Shown: piece after piece, positions 33,340 to 43,128 of the stretch | Layout of the letters: each line of letters begins with the position of its first letter | Numbering within the stretch: the stretch's first letter is position 1 | Source: Rhodobacteraceae bacterium HIMB11 | GTDB taxonomy: Bacteria > Pseudomonadota > Alphaproteobacteria > Rhodobacterales > Rhodobacteraceae | Direction of reading: 5' to 3' | NCBI GenBank assembly: GCA_000472185.1 | Contig: AVDB01000001.1 | Coordinates: 248,001 to 312,000, forward strand | Length of the DNA: 64,000 nucleotides | Position numbers and translations under genes: made by a program | The notes under the pieces: model-generated | Seen by the model: the letters and a program-made list of their open reading frames with translations, nothing else | What the model was told of the DNA's origin: nothing | Database searches by the model: none

Positions 33340-34484
33340 GGTATGCAGCGCGCATAGGAATTTTGATCGCGGCTATTTTTTGGACGGCGACGCCCCTATT
33401 TGCGCAAAGTGATCTGGAATTTCAGGCACGACAGGCACAGCAATCACTTGATAATGCATGGGATAAGCTGGAGCGGTCCAAATCGGCAAAGGATCGAATT
33501 GCAGCGTTAACGGATGCAATTCTCAGTTTCGAAGAAAGTCTAGGTCTGGCACGCGATAGTTTGCGCCAAATCTCCGTTCTTGAAGCACGCGCGCAACAAA
33601 AATTATCGGTAGAAGAAGACGCCTATGCCGAATTGATAGGTGTTCTGTTGAGCATTGATAAATCCCCGATTCAGGCAGAATTGCTGCACCCCGACGGTCC
33701 CATGGCCACAGCACGGGGTGGAATGTTGATTGCGGATCTGTTGCCCGCGCTAGAGGAAAAGGTAGAATCCCTGCGTTCTGATCTTGAGGCGTCACGATAT
33801 CTAAGTGAATTGCAATATCAGGTCACGCTGGACCTAAAAGCGGGGCTTGTCGCGCTTCAGGAAACGCGCGCTGCGCTGGGGCGCGCGATTGCTGACAGGG
33901 ATGATTTACCAAAACGGTTTGTCGAAGATCCCGCACAAACAGCGATTTTATTAGCCGCGGCAGATACACTGGATATTTTTGCAGATGGTTTATCCCTAAT
34001 CGCAAAAAATGAAGCAGAAGGGAGCCTCCCCGATATCACCACGCGCAAAGGCACGCTGCCGATGCCAGTGCAGGGTAAAGTCATTCGCTATTTTAACGAG
34101 GCAGATGCCGCAGGGATAAAGCGCCCTGGGATTGTTGTGGCGACATCTGACAACGCTTTGGTCCGTACCCCAACCGCTGCAACCATTCGATATCGTGGGC
34201 CGCTTTTGGATTACGATTTGGTCTCAATTTTAGAACCTCAACAAGACATCCTTTACATTTTGGCAGGGCTGAGTACCGTCTACGGCGATATTGGTGAAGT
34301 TTTACCAGCGGGTAGTCCCGTTGGGCTTATGGGTATGAGTGAAATATTTGATGAAAAAAATTTGATTGAAACACTTAATGAGTCTGGTGGTTTGCGCGGT
34401 GAAACGATTTATATAGAAGTACGTGTCAACAAAGCACCAGAAAATCCACTGACGTGGTTCGAAGAATTCGGGGTTAAACGATGA
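33336..34484 (+). CDS. EnvC-like murein hydrolase activator (M23 family)
   Basis: The 382-residue product has a signal peptide (IGILIAAIFWTATPLFAQS), a long coiled-coil region (residues 25-210, heptad-like QARQAQQSLDNAWDKLERSK) and a C-terminal LytM-type M23 domain starting near GTLPMPVQGKVIRYF. The zinc ligands of active M23 peptidases are not evident (no HxxxD or HxH), as in EnvC, which activates amidases for cell separation without cutting peptidoglycan itself. The frame starts with TTG at 33336, overlapping the gpmI stop; no ATG fits, so TTG is the likely start. It precedes ctpA with a four-base overlap. Confidence 0.85.
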   Translation: MRYAARIGILIAAIFWTATPLFAQSDLEFQARQAQQSLDNAWDKLERSKSAKDRIAALTDAILSFEESLGLARDSLRQISVLEARAQQKLSVEEDAYAELIGVLLSIDKSPIQAELLHPDGPMATARGGMLIADLLPALEEKVESLRSDLEASRYLSELQYQVTLDLKAGLVALQETRAALGRAIADRDDLPKRFVEDPAQTAILLAAADTLDIFADGLSLIAKNEAEGSLPDITTRKGTLPMPVQGKVIRYFNEADAAGIKRPGIVVATSDNALVRTPTAATIRYRGPLLDYDLVSILEPQQDILYILAGLSTVYGDIGEVLPAGSPVGLMGMSEIFDEKNLIETLNESGGLRGETIYIEVRVNKAPENPLTWFEEFGVKR

Positions 34485-35809
34485 AAAAGACATTAATCGC
34501 AGTTGGGCTGGGCATTTCGTTGGGGGCTGTAACGTCATTTCAGTTGGCGGGTCCTGTACTGGCACAGTCAGAAAATGACCGTAAGGAAATTTACGAACAA
34601 CTTGATTTATTTGGCGATATCTTTGATCGCATTCGCGCGGAATATGTTGAAGAGGTTGACGAAAGCGCATTGATCGAGGCCGCGATCAACGGGATGCTGA
34701 CATCGCTTGATCCCCATTCCAGTTATCTTGCGCCCAAAGCGGCAGAGGACATGCGAACCCAAACGCGCGGCGAATTTGGTGGTCTTGGGATCGAGGTCAC
34801 AATGGAAGAGGGATTTGTAAAAGTCGTCTCGCCAATTGATGGCACGCCTGCATTTGATGCAGGTGTTGAAGCCGGTGATTTTATTACTCATGTCGATGGC
34901 GAAAGCGTTCTGGGATTAACATTGAACCAAGCGGTCGAACGGATGCGGGGCCCTGTCGGATCAGATATCGTTGTGACGATTGTACGCGAGGGTGAGCAAG
35001 AGCCATTTGATTTGGAACTGACCCGCGATGTCATCGAATTGACCGCAGCGCGTGCGCGTACCGAAGGCGACAGTGTCGTGGTGCGCGTCACAACCTTTAA
35101 CGATAATACCCGTAAGAACATTGTTGATGGGTTGAATAAACAGGTCGAAGAAGCAGGTGGATTGGATAACATCAACGGTCTGGTTTTGGATTTACGTAAC
35201 AATCCCGGCGGATTGCTAAGTCAGGCGATCAAAGTGGCGGATGATTTCCTAGAAAAAGGGGAAATTGTTTCAACACGTGGCCGCAATCCGGAAGAGGGTG
35301 AGCGTTATAACGCCAAACCAGGTGACATTATTGATGGAAAACCCATTGTTGTTTTGATCAATGGGGGATCTGCGTCTGCCTCTGAAATCGTTGCTGGCGC
35401 GTTAAAGGATCATCGTCGCGCGATTATCGTTGGAACACAAAGTTTCGGCAAAGGCTCGGTTCAAACTGTTATGCCATTACGCGGCAGCGCTGCGATGCGA
35501 CTGACTACATCGCGTTATTACACGCCTTCTGGGCGCTCGATCCAAAACTTGGGCGTGACACCTGATATTATCGTGAAGCAGCCTCGCCGCCGTCCAGATG
35601 CGGAAAACGAAGAAGAGGGTATTCGTTTCAATTCCGAAGCTGACCTACGTGGGTCATTGTCCAATGACAGCCTAAGCGAAGAAGAAATTCGTCAGCTGGA
35701 AGAGGATCGTGAAAAGGCAGAAAATGCCGCACGTCTGCGTGATGATGATTATCAGTTGGCCTATGCAATTGATATCTTGCGCGGGTTGTCAGCAATTAGT
35801 GCTGAGTAA
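34481..35809 (+). CDS. ctpA: C-terminal processing protease (S41)
   Basis: The 442-residue periplasmic serine protease has a signal peptide (residues 1-28), an N-terminal [20 protein letters not shown] region, a PDZ domain near residues 90-170 ([20 protein letters not shown]) and the S41 core with the catalytic Ser in [18 protein letters not shown] and the Lys in [12 protein letters not shown] charged, Glu/Arg-rich tail of about 70 residues follows. Ctp proteases trim envelope proteins and peptidoglycan hydrolases; here the gene is coupled to the EnvC-like amidase activator, which fits joint control of cell-wall cleavage. Confidence 0.93.
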   Translation: MKKTLIAVGLGISLGAVTSFQLAGPVLAQSENDRKEIYEQLDLFGDIFDRIRAEYVEEVDESALIEAAINGMLTSLDPHSSYLAPKAAEDMRTQTRGEFGGLGIEVTMEEGFVKVVSPIDGTPAFDAGVEAGDFITHVDGESVLGLTLNQAVERMRGPVGSDIVVTIVREGEQEPFDLELTRDVIELTAARARTEGDSVVVRVTTFNDNTRKNIVDGLNKQVEEAGGLDNINGLVLDLRNNPGGLLSQAIKVADDFLEKGEIVSTRGRNPEEGERYNAKPGDIIDGKPIVVLINGGSASASEIVAGALKDHRRAIIVGTQSFGKGSVQTVMPLRGSAAMRLTTSRYYTPSGRSIQNLGVTPDIIVKQPRRRPDAENEEEGIRFNSEADLRGSLSNDSLSEEEIRQLEEDREKAENAARLRDDDYQLAYAIDILRGLSAISAE

Positions 35810-35811
35810 TC

Positions 35812-36303
35812 ATGACTCGTACACCTGAAGAGATTGCAAAGCTGCCCTATCGCAAGAATGTTGGCGTCATGCTTGTTAATTCTGACGATAGGGTCTTTGT
35901 CGGACGCCGTATCGACATGAAGGGCCCACATTGGCAAATGCCACAAGGTGGAATTGACCCAGGGGAAAGCCCCGAAGAAGCCGCGCTGCGTGAACTCGAA
36001 GAAGAAACGGGTGTTTCGCGCGATTTGGTTCGGATCGAGGCGGAGAACGAGGGTTGGCTTGCCTATGATCTGCCGCTTGAATTGTTGGATAAGCTTTGGG
36101 GTGGAAAATATCGCGGGCAGGAACAAAAATGGTTCCGCATGCGGTTTTTGGGTTCTGATGATCAGGTGAACATTGAAACGGACCATCCTGAATTCGCAGA
36201 ATGGAAATGGATCGACCAATCTGAAATGGTCGATGCCATTGTTCCGTTCAAACGGGAAGTTTACATCGCGGTTTTGGATCAGATTGGAACTGCAAAACCT
36301 TAG
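35812..36303 (+). CDS. rppH: RNA pyrophosphohydrolase RppH (Nudix)
   Basis: RppH removes pyrophosphate from the 5' end of triphosphorylated mRNA and so starts decay. The 163-residue Nudix protein begins [11 protein letters not shown], carries [18 protein letters not shown] and the box residues [10 protein letters not shown] near residue 62, and ends with [20 protein letters not shown], all typical of the family. The ATG follows the ctpA stop by two bases. Its stop overlaps the convergent glutamine-synthetase-like gene by four bases and marks the end of the housekeeping run. Confidence 0.95.
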   Translation: MTRTPEEIAKLPYRKNVGVMLVNSDDRVFVGRRIDMKGPHWQMPQGGIDPGESPEEAALRELEEETGVSRDLVRIEAENEGWLAYDLPLELLDKLWGGKYRGQEQKWFRMRFLGSDDQVNIETDHPEFAEWKWIDQSEMVDAIVPFKREVYIAVLDQIGTAKP

Positions 36304-37589
36304 ACGAAATAGACATAGAAATCGCGCAGCGCCTCCCCCTCTAAATCGCGGGTTTTGCGATGCTCTTTTTCCTTCATAAAGATATGATTATTTGTCAATT
36401 CGGAACCTACGGCGGCACACAGATCTGTGTCAGCACGCAAATCCGCAATCGCTGATTTCAAATCAATTCCGGTGCTGTTTTTGGCGTCCTGTTTTTCGAA
36501 ACCATCCCCTGTTTCAGCAGCGGGCAATTCATAACCGTTTTCCAATCCCAGCCGCGCCGCCTGTAATACGGCCGCAACTGCAGTATATGGGTTGGCGCTT
36601 GCATCCGCGGTTCGGTGTTCTAGGCGTGCTTTCTTGCCGCCTTCGCCGCTGACACGCGTTGTCACATTTCGGTGGTCACCCCCCCAATTTTGCCAAAACC
36701 CTGATAGCGACCCTGGTTGCAAGCGTTGATAGGAATTTGCCGTTGGCGCGATTAATCCAGCCAGTCCCTTGTGGTGACGATATAGGCCAGCAACACATCC
36801 CTTGGCCAAATCGTTCATATTACCTGGTCCGCCAACAGGACCAGAGGACAGTGCGTTATTCCCGTTTTCGTCGACAAACGAAAAGTTAATATGCATCCCC
36901 GAACCGCCTGCCTCTGCGATCGGTTTGGGCATAAATGACAGGATCAAACCATGTTCTAGGGCGATTTCGCGCGCCATTTGGCGGAATAATACGATATCAT
37001 CAACCGCTTTTAACGCATCATCGAATGTCAGCGTATATTCAAATTGGGGACTGTCGTATTCGCTGGTGATCATATCCAGCGAAAATCCTAACTGTTCCGC
37101 GCGTTCCCAAATCGCATCGTTGAAACGCAGGGGATCTGACATCATGCCTGTTCCATACACAACCGCACCTGGCGTGTCATAGGGGCGTAATCGCCCTGTA
37201 TCATCCGCCTGAAGTGCGAAGGCCTCAAGCTCGATCCCGACTTTTGGGCGTAATCCGTGTGCGCCCCAAGCGGTGATGGCACGTTTCAACGCCCCCCTTG
37301 GGCACAGGCCCAAGGGTGCGCCCGCGTAGTCATAAAGATCACCTAAAACCACCTGGGTCGAACGCTCCCACCCTTCCCGAATATCTGCCTCTTCCCAGCG
37401 CAGTTCCATATCGGGTAAGCCCTGCATCATCATTGCGCCTGGGGCGTCCAACAGGTCCTTGTCATAATGCACCCCAAAGGTAGATCGGCAAAAACGGGAA
37501 CTGTCCGTCCCAATTTTGGAATTCGGTAGGTATTTTCCACGTAGGATGGAAAGGTGGTCGCAAAACATTGCGCGTAGTCGTGTGTTCAT
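36300..37589 (-). CDS. glutamine synthetase family protein, probable gamma-glutamyl-amine ligase
   Basis: The 429-residue enzyme has the GS fold: metal-site residues in [11 protein letters not shown] and [13 protein letters not shown], then SGMHINFSF, the [13 protein letters not shown] segment and [14 protein letters not shown] near residue 320. It is not a type I GS of ammonia assimilation: NSYKRL-VPG and the adenylylation site are changed, and a [12 protein letters not shown] segment like that of gamma-glutamyl-polyamine ligases (PuuA, GlnA3/4) is present. It would ligate glutamate to an amine with ATP. The start follows GGGGAGAG. It sits with a P450 and, across a divergent gap, a class I amidotransferase, which fits a gamma-glutamylated amine pathway. 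Confidence 0.78.
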   Translation of the reverse strand: MNTRLRAMFCDHLSILRGKYLPNSKIGTDSSRFCRSTFGVHYDKDLLDAPGAMMMQGLPDMELRWEEADIREGWERSTQVVLGDLYDYAGAPLGLCPRGALKRAITAWGAHGLRPKVGIELEAFALQADDTGRLRPYDTPGAVVYGTGMMSDPLRFNDAIWERAEQLGFSLDMITSEYDSPQFEYTLTFDDALKAVDDIVLFRQMAREIALEHGLILSFMPKPIAEAGGSGMHINFSFVDENGNNALSSGPVGGPGNMNDLAKGCVAGLYRHHKGLAGLIAPTANSYQRLQPGSLSGFWQNWGGDHRNVTTRVSGEGGKKARLEHRTADASANPYTAVAAVLQAARLGLENGYELPAAETGDGFEKQDAKNSTGIDLKSAIADLRADTDLCAAVGSELTNNHIFMKEKEHRKTRDLEGEALRDFYVYFV

Positions 37590-37600
37590 AATCTCTCCCC

Positions 37601-38860
37601 TTATTTTGTTGTGATGCGGACAGGCAGCGATTTGATGCCACCGACAAAGTTTGATCGCAAAAATTGATGTGGTCCTGACGCCTCGATTGACGTGATCCGT
37701 TTTGAAAGTTCTTGGAACAAAACTCTTACCTCAAGGCGGGCCAACCACATGCCTAAACACACATGCGGTCCCTGTTGTCCAAAGGAAAGGTGTTTATTTT
37801 GCGTCCGCGTCAAGTTCACACGAAACGGATCGTCAAATGCGCGCTCATCACGGTTGGCGGACGCAAACCAAAATAACACTTTGTCGCCAGCTTTCATGGT
37901 TTTGCCATGTGCGTCATAGTCTTGGGTCAGGGTGCGCCTAAAATAGAGGGCAGGTGTGGCCCAACGGATGATTTCATCCGCTGCGGTTTCCCACACCTTG
38001 GGGTCAGCTTGCATTTGTTCCAATAGTTCGGGTTGATGGCACATCGCCTGCATGCCAGCTGCAATGGAATATCGGGTGGTATCATTGCCCGCCGCGACGA
38101 GTAGGCAAAAGAAATTTCTAAATTCTTCCTCTGAAATGACATTTCCATCTTTGTCTGGCTGACGGATCATGTGCAAAATGCCGTCGGCATCGCCAGATGC
38201 CTCTTTCAGCTTTAATAAATCCTTTGCGTAAAGGAACAGTTGGGCACCCGCAGGTGAATTAAAGGGCATCATGCGAAATTCGTCGGTATCCATTTGATCC
38301 AAAACGTGATCTGTGAAATCGGGATCTGTATTCGCAATCAGCGCATCACCCTTTTCCACCAGCCAAGGTAGGTCCTCTTCTGGCAATCCCAAAATGCGCC
38401 CCAACATACGCATAGGTAATTCGCGTGCGATGGTTTTGGTCGCGTCAAATTCGTTTGATTGTAAGACATCGTCCAAGATTTCTGCGCACAAGGTGCGAAT
38501 GTCCTCTTCGAATTTTGCGATCACAGGGCCGGAAAATGCCTTGGCGACCTTCATCCGTGTTTTCATATGTTCAGGTGCGTCTGTTTCCTGAAATGTGCGC
38601 CGCGCCAGATATTCTTCGTAGGTCTGATCCTCCATTCGGATCCCGCGTGCCGAGGAAAACACAGCGGTGTTACGGTTCATTTCACAGATATCTTGGTGCC
38701 GTGTGATGGACCAAAACCCAATCCCATCGCTGTAATCCGTCCAATGAATTGGGTCCTTATCTCGCAAACGGCGAAACGTATTGTGTGGAACGCCATTGGT
38801 AAACGTGTCGTGATCCGTCAGATCCGCAAATCCATCATCTGTTGGTGTCCAAGTTGTCAT
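37601..38860 (-). CDS. cytochrome P450
   Basis: The 419-residue bacterial P450 shows the I-helix oxygen site VAAGNDTTRYS near residue 248, the ExxR-type region with DEIIRWATPALYFRR, and the heme loop LSFGQQGPHVCLGMWLARLE with the Cys ligand near residue 364. It would hydroxylate or dealkylate a small substrate using ferredoxin electrons; no ferredoxin gene is adjacent. The start at 38860 follows AGGAATGCGT; the ATG at 38866 is too close to that site. It precedes the GS-like gene by 11 bases and so is likely in one operon with it. The substrate may be an aromatic or alkyl amine, by context only. Confidence 0.92.
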   Translation of the reverse strand: MTTWTPTDDGFADLTDHDTFTNGVPHNTFRRLRDKDPIHWTDYSDGIGFWSITRHQDICEMNRNTAVFSSARGIRMEDQTYEEYLARRTFQETDAPEHMKTRMKVAKAFSGPVIAKFEEDIRTLCAEILDDVLQSNEFDATKTIARELPMRMLGRILGLPEEDLPWLVEKGDALIANTDPDFTDHVLDQMDTDEFRMMPFNSPAGAQLFLYAKDLLKLKEASGDADGILHMIRQPDKDGNVISEEEFRNFFCLLVAAGNDTTRYSIAAGMQAMCHQPELLEQMQADPKVWETAADEIIRWATPALYFRRTLTQDYDAHGKTMKAGDKVLFWFASANRDERAFDDPFRVNLTRTQNKHLSFGQQGPHVCLGMWLARLEVRVLFQELSKRITSIEASGPHQFLRSNFVGGIKSLPVRITTK

Positions 38861-38928
38861 ACGCATTCCTGTTGTGTTGTTGTTTTACCCCACACTACTG
38901 TAAGCATACCGCAAATAGAGGGAAGTCG

Positions 38929-39651
38929 ATGAAAATTGCCATTTTGATGACAAATACTGACGAAAGCGATTTTGCGCAGCGTCACCCAAAAGATGGTGAG
39001 AAGTTCACCGATTTTATCCAACTCGTGCGCCCAGAATGGGAAACGGTTGTCTTTTCTGTCAAGGATGGCAATTTTCCGTCTGATATTACTGAATTTGATG
39101 GATTTATGATTACGGGTAGCCCCGCATCGGTTGGGGATAGTGCTGATTGGATCGATAGGTTGTTGTCCCTGATCCAAGATATCCATGTGAGAAAGGTTCC
39201 CATGTTTGGGGCATGCTTTGGTCATCAGGCGATTGCTGTTGCTTTGGGCGGAACCTTGTCGCGGAATCCGCAGGGATGGGGTCACGGTGTTTTGCGTACC
39301 TGGGGCGTTGAACCATTTCCATGGGGGGATCAAATGGGGGAAATTGATCTTTACGCCTCGCATATTGAACAAGTATCGCAATTGCCCAGCGGCGCTTGCA
39401 GAATTGCGTCTTCTGAAGGGTGTGAAAACGCGGGGTTTATATTGGGTAATCATATCTTTACGATCCAACATCACCCTGAAATGACGCATGATTTCATTTC
39501 TGCCTTGGTTGATGAATTGGAAGACTATGTTGGATACGACGTCACCAAACACGCCAGAACTGAATTGAGCACCCGCCGTGCGGATCGCGAAAAATTTGCA
39601 CAGTGGGTTGCCCAATTTATTGAACATGGCGCGTCCAAACGTCCCTCATAA
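38929..39651 (+). CDS. type 1 glutamine amidotransferase-like protein
   Basis: The 240-residue class I GATase-fold protein has the catalytic triad region: Cys in MFGACFGHQAIA near residue 94 and His-x-x-Glu in TIQHHPEMTHD near residue 184. No synthase domain is attached, as with stand-alone enzymes such as PuuD-like gamma-glutamyl hydrolases or GMP-synthase-like GATases. The start at 38929 has GAGGGAAG upstream; the longer frame to 38842 reads through the promoter. It is divergent from the P450-GS pair, so it could remove glutamate from a gamma-glutamylated product, a step by analogy with putrescine use. Its 3' end overlaps the convergent Tm-1-like gene. Confidence 0.8.
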   Translation: MKIAILMTNTDESDFAQRHPKDGEKFTDFIQLVRPEWETVVFSVKDGNFPSDITEFDGFMITGSPASVGDSADWIDRLLSLIQDIHVRKVPMFGACFGHQAIAVALGGTLSRNPQGWGHGVLRTWGVEPFPWGDQMGEIDLYASHIEQVSQLPSGACRIASSEGCENAGFILGNHIFTIQHHPEMTHDFISALVDELEDYVGYDVTKHARTELSTRRADREKFAQWVAQFIEHGASKRPS

Positions 39652-40878
39652 TTTGACCATCCCCTCGGCGATCCAATGATCCAGAATGGCGAGCGCTGTT
39701 TCTGAAAACTCTGGATCGTTGATATGACAGTCCAACTCTATCAACTCTACATTTTTGGGGCGGCTCTCTCGCGTTTCTTGAATAAAAGCGTCCAACCCCT
39801 GTTTGTCGTGTAGCGGTGCGCCTTCTCGGTCCCATTCGTTGCAGCCTTGGGTCGGCAGGATGTAGGTTGTCTTGCCCTTCGCCCCCGCCAATCGTTCGTT
39901 GAATTCCCGCGCAACTTGGCGACGTTCTTCATCGTTCAATACGATTGAGGTGATCAGGCGATTATGGGCATGATTTTCGCGGTCTTGGAAGTGTGACGGG
40001 ATGTCTTGCCATCCGATTAAATCGACCAAATCATAGCATGCAGGTGCAATAATTTGTGGTATCCCCGCTTTGCCCGCATTTGTCATGCGGTCGGGCCCAG
40101 CTGTTATGCCAGAGCCAAAAATCTGGTTACAGATTTCTTGGGGGGCAAAGTCCATCACGGCTGCAAATTGCCCTTGCGATGCAAGGGATTCAAACGCCCG
40201 TCCACCCATTCCAGTGGCGTGAAACACGGCCACCTCGAACCCGCGTTTTTCCAATTCTGGCTTAAGTGTCACCATGTAATGTAGGATCGTTTTGCCAAAC
40301 GAGGTCATTCCGATCAGGGGTTTTTCGCGTTTGGGGGCCTCAACCGCGCGGGCGGCACCCAATACGGCGCCTGCGGCCTGGGACAGGGATGATTTGCAGA
40401 TCGAATTCAAACCATACAATCCCCCTGCCCACAGGATCATCTGAACATCAGCGGCCAAACGTTCAGGGGGCAGCATTGCCGAAAATGAAACGGTGGAAAC
40501 GATGTATTTTGGAACACCAAGAGGGAGCGCCTGACAAACATCCAATGCCAAGTCTGTTCCCATACTGCCGCCCAGAATGATGGCACCATGAATGCGACCC
40601 GCAAGATAAAGTTCGAGTGCCTTGGCCGCTGCGCCATTTGCCATGATCTGCATCGCGACGTTTTCGTCTTCGCTTGCAATTGCGGCCTCGATGCTGCTGC
40701 CACCGGTTTTCGCGATGTCGTGTTTTGAAATATCGGTGGGAACACTTGGATCACCCAGAACGCTGACGTCCATTGTTAAAACACCGCCCCCTTGGGCACG
40801 AATGCGATCGCACAGATAATTTAATTCGTCATCTTTTGTGTCATATGTTCCAATGACCAGGATCGTTTTATCAGACAT
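39646..40878 (-). CDS. Tm-1-like ATP-binding domain protein (UPF0261)
   Basis: The 410-residue product matches the UPF0261/Tm-1 N-terminal family: ILVIGTYDTKDDELNYLCDR at the start, the Gly-rich GAIILGGSMGTDLALDV near residue 95 and GMTSFGKTILHYMVTLK, GRAFESLASQGQF and PTQGCNEWDREGAPLHDKQG near the end. Plant Tm-1 binds ATP and blocks a viral replicase; the bacterial proteins have no established reaction, though GTYDTK and the C-terminal EWD-GAP-DK look like active-site residues. The start at 40878 has AAGGGG upstream. It is the last gene of the unit after the kinase gene, 10 bases away, and so may act on the same substrate. Confidence 0.85.
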   Translation of the reverse strand: MSDKTILVIGTYDTKDDELNYLCDRIRAQGGGVLTMDVSVLGDPSVPTDISKHDIAKTGGSSIEAAIASEDENVAMQIMANGAAAKALELYLAGRIHGAIILGGSMGTDLALDVCQALPLGVPKYIVSTVSFSAMLPPERLAADVQMILWAGGLYGLNSICKSSLSQAAGAVLGAARAVEAPKREKPLIGMTSFGKTILHYMVTLKPELEKRGFEVAVFHATGMGGRAFESLASQGQFAAVMDFAPQEICNQIFGSGITAGPDRMTNAGKAGIPQIIAPACYDLVDLIGWQDIPSHFQDRENHAHNRLITSIVLNDEERRQVAREFNERLAGAKGKTTYILPTQGCNEWDREGAPLHDKQGLDAFIQETRESRPKNVELIELDCHINDPEFSETALAILDHWIAEGMVKL

Positions 40879-40888
40879 AGAAATCCCC

Positions 40889-41839
40889 TTAATCGCTATT
40901 TTCGTTTCCCATGAATTGTTCTGACAAAAGCCGAGCGCGTTCAATAAAATGCCGTGATCGTGCCGCTGCATTTTCAATATTTGGACGATCAACGATCCAA
41001 CCCACATAGGTCAGACTACGCAGCACAAGGAACATCATAACAAATCGCGGATCTAAATCCCGTCGTGTTCGATACCCCTCCATCAGTGCTTTGGCCTTAT
41101 CTTGAAAATCATGGGTTTCGATTTGTTTCAACAGAATGGTCGCGATGTCGAATAATCGAAATCCAAAACCGCAGTCATCGAAATCCAAAAACGTGATTTC
41201 ATTTTCATCAATCATTACGTTGTCAGGGATCAGGTCCGCGTGGATCAGGCCATAATCAAGCGTATCCTCTAAATGTGAAAGCGCCTCATTCATTTGGTCT
41301 TGGATTTGGGTAAAGATATAACGTTCATCAGGCAACAGATCAGGATTGCCCCAAAACCTTCCCCAAAACGGTTGCGGCCCAACGAGGCCAGCGCGGTCCC
41401 AAGAATGTCGTGAAAAGTTTTTGGGCGGGGTCCACGCATCCGCTGCATCATGGAATTTGGCCAGACGAAGACCAAGGTCATGATAGATTTGTGTGATCCT
41501 GTCGACACTCGGGTCCGATGACAAAACATCCGACATCGTTTGTCCCGAAACCCAACTAACTGCGGTGAAGTGATCGCCGTCATGAGCGATAACAAAACGA
41601 TTATCTTTGGCGGCAATCGCATCGGGCACGCTGCAATTTGCTGCCTTCATTGCGTGCATCAAGCAGAGTTCGGATTCAATTCCCGCCGCATCCTGATACC
41701 CAGCTCGATGTTTGCGAATGACGATTTTGCCCTGCGCGGTTTCTGCGCAATAAATTGTGTTTTCACGTGCAGCAAGCAATTGAAAACTGTCCGGATCAAA
41801 TTCCCAGTATTGCAGCAGTTCTGGACCAAGGCTGTCCAT
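40889..41839 (-). CDS. aminoglycoside-phosphotransferase-fold kinase, hydroxylysine/amino-alcohol kinase-like
   Basis: The 316-residue protein has the APH/choline-kinase fold with the catalytic loop YGLIHADLIPDNVM (Asp near residue 208) and the metal-binding FLDFDDCGFG near residue 226, preceded by a nucleotide-binding region (KIVIRKHRAG). Such kinases phosphorylate hydroxyl groups of small amines: choline, ethanolamine, hydroxylysine or aminoglycosides. The gene's ATG overlaps the stop of the phospho-lyase-like gene (TAATG), the same partnership as hydroxylysine kinase and its phospho-lyase in vertebrates. A role in phosphorylating an amino alcohol, which the next enzyme then splits, is therefore likely. 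Confidence 0.8.
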   Translation of the reverse strand: MDSLGPELLQYWEFDPDSFQLLAARENTIYCAETAQGKIVIRKHRAGYQDAAGIESELCLMHAMKAANCSVPDAIAAKDNRFVIAHDGDHFTAVSWVSGQTMSDVLSSDPSVDRITQIYHDLGLRLAKFHDAADAWTPPKNFSRHSWDRAGLVGPQPFWGRFWGNPDLLPDERYIFTQIQDQMNEALSHLEDTLDYGLIHADLIPDNVMIDENEITFLDFDDCGFGFRLFDIATILLKQIETHDFQDKAKALMEGYRTRRDLDPRFVMMFLVLRSLTYVGWIVDRPNIENAAARSRHFIERARLLSEQFMGNENSD

Positions 41840-43128
41840 TACATTGTGCTTTCGACTTGGGTGAGGACATGATCAAAAACTTCGATCATGAGATCAGCGT
41901 TTTCCATGGAAAAGGGCATGGGTGGGCGCATTTTTGTGGTGTTGTAATGGATGCCCAATTTATTCATCAAAACCCCATTTTGGCGCATTAGATTTGCAGC
42001 CTGAATTGCGATGTCTGTCGCGGGTGTTTTGTTGGATTTATCCAGCACCAATTCGGTTCCAAAAAACAAACCTTTGCCGCGCACATTGCCAATGATTGGA
42101 TGGGTTTCGGATAATCGCGAAAGCTCTGCCTTGGCATAGGTGCCAACTCGGTCTGCATTATCCATCAGGTTTTCAGTTTCAATAACATCCAATACTGCGT
42201 TCGCTGCGGCCACGGATACAGGGTTGCCACCAAATGTATTGAAGTATCGGAATGATGTGCGAAACGCCGAAATGATATCATCCGTTGTGATAACTGCCGC
42301 AACAGGATGGCCGTTACCCATTGGTTTTCCCAGTGTGACGACATCGGGGGTAATTCCCTGATATTGATGACCCCACATATGCGAACCAATCCGCCCGAAC
42401 CCTGGTTGAACCTCATCCGCGATGAGCAGGCCACCTGCATTTTTTACCGCCTTAACGGTTGGGTCCAACCAATTTTCAGGTAAATCTGGAAACCCCTCAT
42501 TTGCAAAGAATGGACAAATCAGCAGCCCTGCAAACCCGATCCCAGAGCGTTCCAGATCATCAATGGCATTTTCCACATGACGCGCGAAATCAGCGGCATG
42601 TTGTTCAGGCGTCATATCATGTGGTGGGCGGTAACTGTCAGGGGCGGGAACAAAGCGAATATGGTCCGTTTGCGATGTGCTGGCCCGATTGGTCGATGAA
42701 AGGGCCGCAACCGCAGTTGTGTTACCGTGATAGGTGTGATCCGTCACAATAATTCCGCGTTTGCCCGTAACCGCCTCGGCCATGCGCAAGGCGATATCAT
42801 TGGCCTCGGATCCCGTGCAAACCATAATCATACTGGACAGTGGGTCATCAAACTTTGCGGTTAAACGCTCTGCATATGACAGGATCCCATCGTGCAGATA
42901 TCGTGTGTGGGTGTTTAGCGTGGCGGCCTGTTTTGCAATCGCCTCAACCACATGTGGGTGACAATGCCCAACATGGGGAACGTTGTTATAGCAATCAAGG
43001 TATTTGCGCCCATCTGCATCAAATACCCAAACACCTTGGCCGCGCACCAGATGAACTGGATCATCATAAAATAGGGACATATTTGGCCCCAACAGACGTC
43101 TGCGTTTATCGATCAGATTATTTGTCAC
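41839..43128 (-). CDS. class III PLP enzyme, ethanolamine-phosphate/hydroxylysine-phosphate phospho-lyase-like
   Basis: The 429-residue protein is a fold-type I class III aminotransferase relative. Segments YLDCYNNVPHVGHCHPHVVE near residue 45, the LNTHTRYLHDGILSYAERL stretch, the PLP-Lys loop VTLGKPMGNGHPVAAVITT (Lys near residue 272) and YFNTFGGNPVSVA match mammalian ETNPPL/PHYKPL more closely than normal transaminases. Those enzymes cleave O-phosphorylated amino alcohols into an aldehyde, ammonia and phosphate. It is coupled to an APH-family kinase that could supply the phosphate ester. The overlap with the tctA gene (11 bases) puts it in one unit with a TctABC importer. Confidence 0.83.
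   Translation of the reverse strand: MTNNLIDKRRRLLGPNMSLFYDDPVHLVRGQGVWVFDADGRKYLDCYNNVPHVGHCHPHVVEAIAKQAATLNTHTRYLHDGILSYAERLTAKFDDPLSSMIMVCTGSEANDIALRMAEAVTGKRGIIVTDHTYHGNTTAVAALSSTNRASTSQTDHIRFVPAPDSYRPPHDMTPEQHAADFARHVENAIDDLERSGIGFAGLLICPFFANEGFPDLPENWLDPTVKAVKNAGGLLIADEVQPGFGRIGSHMWGHQYQGITPDVVTLGKPMGNGHPVAAVITTDDIISAFRTSFRYFNTFGGNPVSVAAANAVLDVIETENLMDNADRVGTYAKAELSRLSETHPIIGNVRGKGLFFGTELVLDKSNKTPATDIAIQAANLMRQNGVLMNKLGIHYNTTKMRPPMPFSMENADLMIEVFDHVLTQVESTM

Noticed and set aside
38857-39627. 256-residue minus-strand frame
   Set aside because: Fully antisense to the GATase gene, with no domain and low-complexity composition; a codon-bias shadow.
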